Shown here: in pieces, positions 6,514 through 12,452 of the stretch
Layout of the letters: each line of letters begins with the position of its first letter
Numbering within the stretch: the first letter of the stretch is position 1
Origin: Acidobacteriota bacterium
GTDB lineage: Bacteria; Acidobacteriota; Terriglobia; Terriglobales; Acidobacteriaceae
DNA length: 19,155 bases
Reading direction: 5' to 3'
Assembly: GCA_019510535.1 (NCBI GenBank)
Contig: JAEKKE010000129.1
Span: 1 to 19,155, forward strand
Position numbers and translations under genes: made by a program
The notes under the pieces: model-generated
What the model was told of the DNA's origin: nothing
Seen by the model: only the letters and a program-made list of their open reading frames with translations
The model's database searches: none

Positions 6514-7419
6514 TTACCGTAGCAATCCAATCCCAACCGCGGCAGCAATCGCCGCGACCAATGTCGATAAAAAGTTCACCAGGTCATTGCCCAGCCAGCC
6601 CGCCCGTTCCACGGTCGCTCCAAGGAACGTGTCGAAGAAGAGGCCAAGCACTCCGGCGAAGAAGGCGACTGCCGCTACCTTCGGAGTCAGCAGGAGGGCC
6701 CACCAGCCGATCCCGGTCACAATTGCCGCTCCGGTAACGCCCGCGAAGGTGCCCACCATCGAGATGGCGCCGTCCGTTCCCGGCGGAACGCGACGAAATC
6801 CAAGCCAGGGCTCTCCGCCGAAGACCTGTCCGATCTCGGAAGAGATGGTGTCAGCCGTCGCTTCGGCCAAGGCTGCCAGACATGCTGCCAGCGATGCGAA
6901 GTAGCTGAGGGGGTAGGGAAGTTTGAAAAATTTGCCAAACAGCCATGCACCAAGCCAGGTAACGATCAGCGCCGCGACAGCCAGATTGGCGGCGACTTGC
7001 GACGCCGTTCTTCCGTGCTTCGGCTCGGCCAGACCCGCACGCTCTTTCTCCGCACGGCGAACCCGTGTCGCTGCCCAGGTCAGAAGGAAGAGCGCCAGTA
7101 ATGGAGTCAGCGCGGAATGCAGCAGGTTGCTGTTGTAGTCACGGGTCCAGGCGATCAGGTTGAAGCAGACTAGCGCTCCCATCAGGCAGCCGCCGAGTGT
7201 CGCCGAGCGCAGGGCGAAAACCACCATCGCGAAAGCCACGGCAATCGCAAGAGGCCCTGCAACGAAGGGAAATCCTGCGCGTCCAAAACTGAAGACAAAG
7301 ATGGAATAGCAGGTCAGCAGCAGGGAGCAGGCGCAGGCGGCCGTCAGTAACTGCGACTGCAGCCGGTCACGGGATGCCGGGATGGTTTTTCCGGGGATAG
7401 AGAGTGTGGTCTGGCTCAT
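6514..7419 (-). CDS. DUF92 family integral membrane protein (VTE6/TMEM19-like)
   Basis: This 301-residue protein has about seven to eight membrane segments. The C-terminal two thirds carry the DUF92 blocks: AEATADTISSEIG (185-197), PGTDGAISMVGTFAG (213-227), FFDTFLGATVER (261-272) and NDLVNFLST (278-286). In plants and cyanobacteria a DUF92 member (VTE6) phosphorylates phytyl phosphate using a nucleotide. The conserved acidic residues here are compatible with polyprenyl-phosphate chemistry, but a non-photosynthetic host makes the substrate unclear. The N-terminal ~20 residues are soluble. AGGTG lies a few bases before the ATG at 7419. It is divergent from the beta-propeller lipoprotein, whose TTG start lies 62 bp away. 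Confidence 0.82.
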   Translation of the reverse strand: MSQTTLSIPGKTIPASRDRLQSQLLTAACACSLLLTCYSIFVFSFGRAGFPFVAGPLAIAVAFAMVVFALRSATLGGCLMGALVCFNLIAWTRDYNSNLLHSALTPLLALFLLTWAATRVRRAEKERAGLAEPKHGRTASQVAANLAVAALIVTWLGAWLFGKFFKLPYPLSYFASLAACLAALAEATADTISSEIGQVFGGEPWLGFRRVPPGTDGAISMVGTFAGVTGAAIVTGIGWWALLLTPKVAAVAFFAGVLGLFFDTFLGATVERAGWLGNDLVNFLSTLVAAIAAAVGIGLLR

Positions 7420-7471
7420 GCACCTGTGATTTACAATCGGCTTTGAGCATATCGGACCTTGGTCTGTGTTT

Positions 7472-7476
7472 GGGAG
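7472..7476 (+). promoter_or_regulatory. Ribosome-binding site deciding a TTG start
   Basis: GGGAG lies 5 bases before TTG 7482. It favours that codon over the GTG at 7494 (17 bases away) and over the ATG at 7404, which would overlap the divergent DUF92 gene. Confidence 0.6.
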
Positions 7477-7481
7477 ATGGT

Positions 7482-8804
7482 TTGGCTTCAGAAGTGCGGT
7501 ACGGAAAGAAAGTGCTGGCGAAGGCCGGTGCAGTGTTGGCGGCGGCGGCAGCGCTGGTTCCGTTGAGCGGTTGCGGCAATACGTATCGCGCCGTCGTGAG
7601 CTCCATCAACCCCGTTGGCCCGGCGACCCAGCCTCAGAAGCTGCTGGCTGTGGTCTCGGATCCAGGAAGCGGACAGCCCGGTCTGATCACGGTTGTCGAT
7701 TTCTCCGGCGACACGGTTCTGGCGATTGCGAATATTGCTCCGAAGCCGACGTATTTCGATCTGGCTCCGGCTAGCAACGGCGGTACGGGATACTCGCTGC
7801 ATACCAGCTCCAGCGGTACGGTGATGAATAACTTTGACGTCTCGCCTTCGTTGAAGACGAACATCGTGTATTCCACGACGTTGTTCTCCAATGCGAATGC
7901 GAACTCGCTGTTTGCGACCTCCTCGGGAGCGTTCGTCAGCGAGCTTGGACGGTCCGCTGTCGGCCAGATCATCGGTGGTTCACCGGCTTCGCTGCGCCAG
8001 GAGTATGACGTTGCGGCTAATCCGCAGTACGTTGTGGGTCTTACCACCGGCACGCGCTACTACGCGATCAGCCAGGGTTCAGGCTCTACCGGTTCGGTGG
8101 CCGCGATTGATACGTCGACCAACACGATTTCCAGCTCCATCAACGTCGGCACTCAGCCTGTCTATGGTGTGATGACCTCCGATGCGAAGCGCGTCTTTGT
8201 GATGAATAAGGGCAGTAATACAGTCTCGGTGATCAACTCACAGGCCAATACTGCTGACGTCGCGCATCCCACCATCACCGTGGGTACCGCCCCTGTCTGG
8301 GCCGATGTGGTCAGCACCATCAACGAGCTTCTGGTCCTGAACCAGGGTTCGACGACCAGCTCTCTCAGTGTGGTCAGCATCCCGCTCTGCAACGCCAACA
8401 GCTCGACCAGCAACCCGAATTGCGACACCAACAATCCGGTGGATGCGACAGATTTCGGCATGGTTGTGGCTACGGTGCCGCTGGGCGCCAACTGCACCCA
8501 GGTATCGGCGCTGCAGGATGGTACCCGTGCTTATGTCATGTGCAATGACGACCCCACGGCATCTGATGCCAACAACGGTCTGGTCTACGTCGTCAATCTG
8601 ACCACGAACACCGTGACGGCGAAGGTGAAGGTGGTCGGTCATCCCAACTGGATCACCGCGGTTACCGGCACGCCGAAAGGCAAGGTCTATACCACCGCCA
8701 GCGATTCACACTTCCTCACAGTCATCGATACCAGCACCGATACGCGGTATACGACGATCGATATTCTGGGCAACGGTGTTTCAGTACGCCGCAACGCGCA
8801 GTAA
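7482..8804 (+). CDS. Lipoprotein with YncE-like beta-propeller repeats
   Basis: I place the start at TTG 7482, giving 440 residues. MASEVRYGKK forms the basic n-region, AGAVLAAAAALVP the hydrophobic core and LSGC the lipobox, so the lipidated residue would be Cys31. The open frame reaches back to ATG 7404, but that would run into the divergent DUF92 gene and bury the signal peptide. The mature chain is a series of YVTN/YncE-type blades: LITVVDFSGDTVLAI, VAAIDTSTNTISSSINVG followed by PVYGVMTSDAKRVFVMNKG, NTVSVINSQAN, VYVVNLTTNTV, and FLTVIDTSTDT near the end. A Cys pair in SIPLCNANSSTSNPNCDTNN and another in GANCTQ...YVMCND suggest disulfides. It is rich in Ser/Thr/Asn, as expected for a cell-surface protein. 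Such propellers are usually scaffolds or binding proteins; no catalytic residues can be named. It is a single gene with its own strong terminator. Confidence 0.8.
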   Translation: MASEVRYGKKVLAKAGAVLAAAAALVPLSGCGNTYRAVVSSINPVGPATQPQKLLAVVSDPGSGQPGLITVVDFSGDTVLAIANIAPKPTYFDLAPASNGGTGYSLHTSSSGTVMNNFDVSPSLKTNIVYSTTLFSNANANSLFATSSGAFVSELGRSAVGQIIGGSPASLRQEYDVAANPQYVVGLTTGTRYYAISQGSGSTGSVAAIDTSTNTISSSINVGTQPVYGVMTSDAKRVFVMNKGSNTVSVINSQANTADVAHPTITVGTAPVWADVVSTINELLVLNQGSTTSSLSVVSIPLCNANSSTSNPNCDTNNPVDATDFGMVVATVPLGANCTQVSALQDGTRAYVMCNDDPTASDANNGLVYVVNLTTNTVTAKVKVVGHPNWITAVTGTPKGKVYTTASDSHFLTVIDTSTDTRYTTIDILGNGVSVRRNAQ

Positions 8805-8827
8805 CGCACAAGAAATCGAAGTTCAAG

Positions 8828-8856
8828 AAGAAGGGCGGCCGATGGCCGCCCTTCTT
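8828..8856. terminator. Strong hairpin terminator after the propeller lipoprotein
   Basis: AAGAAGGGCGGCC (8828-8840) pairs perfectly with GGCCGCCCTTCTT (8844-8856) around a 3-base loop, and T-rich sequence (TCGTTTATT) follows. The GC-rich stem flanked by AAGAA/TTCTT works on the plus strand and could also stop leftward read-through from the anti-sigma gene. Confidence 0.92.
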
Positions 8857-8862
8857 TCGTTT

Positions 8863-8885
8863 ATTCAATCATTCAATGATTGAAT
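8863..8885. repeat. AT-rich 23-bp perfect palindrome
   Basis: ATTCAATCATT (8863-8873) and AATGATTGAAT (8875-8885) are exact complements around one base. It lies between the GC-rich terminator and the anti-sigma stop codon, where it could form a second, weaker 3' structure for the minus-strand operon or bind a dimeric protein. Confidence 0.6.
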
Positions 8886-8903
8886 TCTTCAATTCCTTCA
8901 GAA

Positions 8904-9773
8904 CTACATTCCAACCATGATGATCGGTAGTGTCGGAACCTGCGAGCCGCCGCGGTTCTCGACGGTAACCCCGAATGCCTTCGCATTCACGCCCTTCGGC
9001 ACGTCCGGCAGCACGATCGCGGCGTTGCCGCGCTCGTCGGGCAGGAAGGTACCGGCAGGGATCGGCGAGCGGTCTGTTTCCGACGGGATGATCCACAGTT
9101 CATAGATCTTGTCCGGCGTTACCGTAGCGATGTTGCTGGCCAGGAAGAGCAGCATGCCGCTGTCGGGGCGATAGATTACGCGTCCGGTTGGCGATGGAGC
9201 GGTCTCTGCCCGTGTGAGGGTTACACGCTGGGTCGCCTTGTCGGAAAGAGAATCCAGAATCTCTCGCGCCCTGGCCGCATCTTCTGACAGGCTGGCCATC
9301 TGCGCCGCATTCATGCGCAGGCTGCGCTGCAGCTCTTCACGCTGACGATAGAGGTGGTAGCCGCCAAAGGCCAGTCCGGCCGCTATAGCCCATCCTGCCC
9401 AGCCAAGGATGATGGCGCCGATGCTTGCTTTGCGCGGAGTTTCGTCGTACTCGTCGAAGCCGGATGCTCCATAGCCGGCAAAGGGAACAGAGCCTTCAGC
9501 GCCTGTTGGACGCAATGCCGTTTCAGGCTGGGGCACGACTCGTTTTTCACGGCTGACCTGCGTCATTAGCCGCTGACGCGCCAGTACAGGAGGCGTCTGC
9601 ATTTCTGCCGTATGGGCAAAGGCTGCAAGGTCACCCTGGATGGTCGCCAGCTCACGGCGGCATTCCGGACAGTGGCGTACGTGTGCTTCTACGAGAGCCG
9701 TTTCCTCGGGCGTGAGGAACTGCATGGCGTGGAGCGCCAGGTCATCGGCCGATATGTGCTTGGGCTCGATCAT
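8904..9773 (-). CDS. Membrane anti-sigma factor with zinc-finger ZAS and RskA-type C-terminal domain
   Basis: The cytoplasmic N-terminus (1-50) carries the ZAS motif H31-x3-C35-x2-C38 within HVRHCPECRRE, which typically grips the cognate ECF sigma factor. A Pro-rich linker and an acidic segment lead to one membrane helix at about 117-138, then a probable coiled coil (142-180). Residues 195-289 form an extracytoplasmic RskA-like domain, with YELWIIPSETDRSPIPAG and the terminal GGSQVPTLPIIMVG. At 289 residues it is slightly longer than Mycobacterium RskA. The start ATG overlaps the sigma gene's stop by 4 bases, so the two are translationally coupled. In known systems regulated proteolysis or redox change releases the sigma factor; the signal here is unknown. 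Confidence 0.9.
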   Translation of the reverse strand: MIEPKHISADDLALHAMQFLTPEETALVEAHVRHCPECRRELATIQGDLAAFAHTAEMQTPPVLARQRLMTQVSREKRVVPQPETALRPTGAEGSVPFAGYGASGFDEYDETPRKASIGAIILGWAGWAIAAGLAFGGYHLYRQREELQRSLRMNAAQMASLSEDAARAREILDSLSDKATQRVTLTRAETAPSPTGRVIYRPDSGMLLFLASNIATVTPDKIYELWIIPSETDRSPIPAGTFLPDERGNAAIVLPDVPKGVNAKAFGVTVENRGGSQVPTLPIIMVGM

Positions 9774-10336
9774 GCCTGGAAGCTCCTGCGCAGCGAGATC
9801 AACGCACTGCGGATGCGGGTTTTTACGGTGCCGAGGGGATCTCCCGTCATCTCGGAGATCTCGATATGAGTCAGGCCATCGAAGAAGGCCATCTCAAGCG
9901 TCTTGCGCTGCTCGGCCGGCAGGTTCTGGATCACCGTGCGTGCCTTCTCCATCAGCGCATTGCGCTCTGCATCGTCGGCCAGGTTGAAACCGGAGGAAAG
10001 AATGACGTCTTCGACGGAATCGGTCGGTCGGCGCCGGCGCAACGCGTCGATGGAACGATTGCGCGCCACCACTGCCAGCCAGGCGCCAAGGGTGCCTCGT
10101 GTCTGCTGAAACCTCTCCGGATTGCGCCATACCTGCATGATCACGTCCTGCAAAACCTCCTCGGCAGCGCCGGGATCTCGCAGAACACGCAAGGCAACCG
10201 AGTAGACAACCCGGGAGTAGCGGTCATAGAGCGAGGCCATCGCCTGTTCGTCGCCTGACTGAACAAGGGCGAGCAGGGATGCATCATCGCGCATCTGGAT
10301 TCCGGACTCGCTCTTCACTTCAGGGTCTCGATACAT
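9770..10336 (-). CDS. ECF-type RNA polymerase sigma factor (SigK-like)
   Basis: This 188-residue protein has region 2 at about 25-95: DEQAMASLYDRYSRVVYSVA, then the DAAEE/DVIMQVW-type 2.2-2.4 helix and GAWLAVVARNRSIDALRRRR. Region 4 is at about 135-186: LPAEQRKTLEMAFFDGLTHI, EISEMTGDPLGTVKTRIRSA and LISLRRSF. Regions 1.1 and 3 are missing, as expected for ECF sigmas. It directs RNA polymerase to promoters of an envelope or stress regulon and is presumably held by the overlapping RskA-like anti-sigma. ATG 10294 (MRDDASLLAL) is an alternative start, and the first 14 residues look unstructured. The upstream 159 bp, shared with divergent tlyA, contain a TTTCATG/CATGAAA palindrome. Autoregulation is usual for such pairs, but no ECF promoter could be assigned with confidence. 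Confidence 0.93.
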   Translation of the reverse strand: MYRDPEVKSESGIQMRDDASLLALVQSGDEQAMASLYDRYSRVVYSVALRVLRDPGAAEEVLQDVIMQVWRNPERFQQTRGTLGAWLAVVARNRSIDALRRRRPTDSVEDVILSSGFNLADDAERNALMEKARTVIQNLPAEQRKTLEMAFFDGLTHIEISEMTGDPLGTVKTRIRSALISLRRSFQA

Positions 10337-10382
10337 GAACGATTCAGCAGCTCTTGCAGATTTACGTGGGTCTAATCAAGGG

Positions 10383-10397
10383 TTTCATGCCATGAAA
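10383..10397. promoter_or_regulatory. Palindrome in the sigma/tlyA divergent region (possible operator)
   Basis: TTTCATG, one C, CATGAAA is a 7+1+7 perfect palindrome 47 bp before the sigma start and about 100 bp before tlyA. Its size fits a dimer-binding site, but no regulator can be named. Confidence 0.35.
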
Positions 10398-10495
10398 GCA
10401 CGGCCAGGACACCGTGTAAGCATGGCACATCCTGCTCATTCTACAGAGATTCCTGTACTACGCGCAGGGGTTGGCTTGAGTGTACCCTGCCAGAA

Positions 10496-11278
10496 GTGGC
10501 AGCCATAGCAAAACTTCGTTTGGACAAACTGCTGATGGAGCGCTCGCTCGCTCCCAGCCGTGAACGCGCGCAGGCCATGATCATGGCAGGCCGCGTGCTC
10601 GTGAATGAACAGAAGCTTGATAAGCCCGGCGCCTCTGTCGCGATCGACTCTGCGATTCGCATCCTCGGCGATGACCTGCGCTATGTCAGTCGCGGCGGCT
10701 TGAAGCTCGAACACGCGCTGCAGCAGTGGAAGATCGATCTGAGCGACTTGCTTTGCCTGGATGTCGGTGTTTCCACCGGTGGGTTTACCGATTGTATGCT
10801 GCAGCACGGTGCATCGCGTGTTCTTGGTGTCGATACCGGAGCCGGGCAGATCGCCGAGAAGCTGCGCCAGGACCCGCGCGTTGATCTTCGCGAGCGTACG
10901 AATGCGCGGTTGTTGCAGCCGGGCGATCTGCCGGCAGGAATCCGCTTCTTTGCGATGGATGTCTCCTTTATTTCGGCCACGCTGGTGTTGCCGCCGGTGC
11001 TCGGCGCACTACGGGCCGCAGAGAGGAGCGACTGGAACGGAGAGGCTGTGGTTCTGGTGAAACCGCAGTTTGAAGCCGGCAGGGAGGCTGTCGGCAAAGG
11101 TGGCATCGTTCGCGATGAGGCAGCGCAGCGTGGTGCTATCGAGAAAGTGCGACAATGTCTCGCCGAGCTTGGAGGACGGGACATGGAAGCGATCGACTCT
11201 CCGATCCTCGGTGGAGAAGGGAATCGGGAGTTCCTTCTACACGTCATCTTCAGCGCGGCGGAAGGTACACTGAGCTAG
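10496..11278 (+). CDS. tlyA: TlyA-family rRNA 2'-O-methyltransferase (S4 + FtsJ domains)
   Basis: This 260-residue protein has an S4 RNA-binding domain at about 7-65 (LRLDKLLMERSLAPSRERAQ, MIMAGRVLVN) followed by an FtsJ/RrmJ Rossmann fold. The SAM loop is LDVGVSTGGFTDC (88-100). The catalytic K-D-K-E set is readable as K70 (SRGGLKL), D155 (AMDVSFIS), K189 (LVKPQFE) and E244/E245 near the end (GEGNREFLLHV). Mycobacterial TlyA methylates 16S C1409 and 23S C1920 riboses and sets capreomycin sensitivity; the older name hemolysin A is misleading. The start is GTG 10496, the only start keeping the whole S4 domain, although the ribosome-binding site is weak. nadK starts 1 base after its stop, so the two form an operon. 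Confidence 0.93.
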   Translation: MAAIAKLRLDKLLMERSLAPSRERAQAMIMAGRVLVNEQKLDKPGASVAIDSAIRILGDDLRYVSRGGLKLEHALQQWKIDLSDLLCLDVGVSTGGFTDCMLQHGASRVLGVDTGAGQIAEKLRQDPRVDLRERTNARLLQPGDLPAGIRFFAMDVSFISATLVLPPVLGALRAAERSDWNGEAVVLVKPQFEAGREAVGKGGIVRDEAAQRGAIEKVRQCLAELGGRDMEAIDSPILGGEGNREFLLHVIFSAAEGTLS

Positions 11279-11279
11279 C

Positions 11280-12137
11280 ATGCGCAGGGTCGCCCTAATT
11301 TCGAAACCGCAGAAGGCTGAGTTGGAAACCATCATGCCGGAGCTTGCCTCCTGGCTGAAGTCACGGGGCTATGAACCCATCTTCGACGAGCAGTCTGCGA
11401 TCTACGCTCATGCTGGGAGTGGCATGCATCGGGACGAGCTGGCCGCCCTCCAGCCGGAGCTGGTGGTTGTGCTCGGCGGTGATGGAACGCTGCTAAGTGC
11501 AGCGCGCGCCTTTGCCAAGACAGCAACTCCGATTCTGAGCGTTAATCTGGGCTCCCTGGGATTTCTGACGGAGATTCCCATCCAGGATCTCTACAAGGCG
11601 CTCGAAGCCTGGTGCGTGAACTGTTGCGAGGTCGACCAGCGCAGCATGATGCATGCCGAGCTGTGGAGAGGGGGGAAGCCCTTCCATGAGTTTGAGGCGC
11701 TGAACGATGTGGTGATCTCCAAGGGCGCGATTGCCCGCATGGGAGACTTCACCATTACGCTGAACGGAAAGCTGGTCGCGACCTTTCGTGCCGACGGAAT
11801 GATCGTGTCCACACCGACTGGTTCTACTGCATACTCACTCGCTGCTAATGGTCCTATCGTCATGCCGGATGTCAATGCCATGATCGTCAATGCGATCTGT
11901 CCGCATCTTCTGACCATCCGCCCGATCGTGGTGCATGGCAACTCCGAGATTCAGATCAAGGTGGAAGGCATGGCTGATCAGACCTTCCTGACCGTCGACG
12001 GACAGGAAGCTGTTGCGATGGAAGTTGGGGATGAACTCCACTGCCGTCGCTCGCAGCATGCTGTCCGGCTGATTCAGCAGTACGACACCGGCCTCTTCGA
12101 TGTGCTTCGCACGAAACTGAAGTGGGGCGTCCGTTAA
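11280..12137 (+). CDS. nadK: NAD kinase
   Basis: This cytoplasmic enzyme phosphorylates NAD+ to NADP+ with ATP or polyphosphate. The 285 residues show the family signatures: VVVLGGDGTLLSAAR (62-76) with catalytic GGDGT at 66-70, NLGSLGFLTE (89-98), the ALNDVVISKG block (140-149) with N142-D143, and DGMIVSTPTGSTAYSLAANG (172-191). The C-terminal beta-sandwich includes LTVDGQEAVAM. Length is typical. The ATG lies 1 base past the tlyA stop, implying coupling. tlyA-nadK (often with recN) is a frequent neighbourhood in bacteria. The next gene, feoA, begins about 78 bp downstream and may have its own promoter. Confidence 0.96.
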   Translation: MRRVALISKPQKAELETIMPELASWLKSRGYEPIFDEQSAIYAHAGSGMHRDELAALQPELVVVLGGDGTLLSAARAFAKTATPILSVNLGSLGFLTEIPIQDLYKALEAWCVNCCEVDQRSMMHAELWRGGKPFHEFEALNDVVISKGAIARMGDFTITLNGKLVATFRADGMIVSTPTGSTAYSLAANGPIVMPDVNAMIVNAICPHLLTIRPIVVHGNSEIQIKVEGMADQTFLTVDGQEAVAMEVGDELHCRRSQHAVRLIQQYDTGLFDVLRTKLKWGVR

Positions 12138-12215
12138 AGCACTGAATCTTTCCTTTCGATGAAAACATCTGACCATCTGAATTCGGACTAATGTAGACTG
12201 AATTAGGTGGAAAAG

Positions 12216-12452
12216 ATGTGCCTCAGTGAGATGAAGGTGGGCCAGCACGGTCGTTTGGAGCGGGTCGATTTGCCGGAAGAGGTTGGCGATCACCTCGCGC
12301 ATATGGGTTTCCTGCCCGGGGCCGGCGTCCACGTCCTGAGGCGTGCACCCGGAGGCGACCCCACCGTCTATCGGGTTGATGGCATTGAGGTTGCATTACG
12401 TCGTGAGACTGCCAGCCATCTCTTCATGACCCCCATCGAGAAAGTTCAATGA
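12216..12452 (+). CDS. feoA: FeoA, ferrous iron transport accessory protein
   Basis: This 78-residue SH3-like cytoplasmic protein reads MCLSEMKVGQHGRLERVDLP, then EEVGDHLAHMGFLPGAGVHV with the LxxMGfxPG motif, RRAPGGDPTVYRVDGIEVAL, and RRETASHLF. FeoA binds FeoB and is needed for Fe(II) uptake, by a mechanism still debated. I prefer ATG 12216 over the GTG at 12207, because AGGTGG at 12205-12210 makes a good ribosome-binding site for the ATG and would overlap the GTG. The stop overlaps the feoB start (ATGA, 12449-12452). No recognisable Fur or DtxR box is seen upstream. Two CTGAATTMGG direct repeats 21 bp apart precede it. Confidence 0.93.
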   Translation: MCLSEMKVGQHGRLERVDLPEEVGDHLAHMGFLPGAGVHVLRRAPGGDPTVYRVDGIEVALRRETASHLFMTPIEKVQ

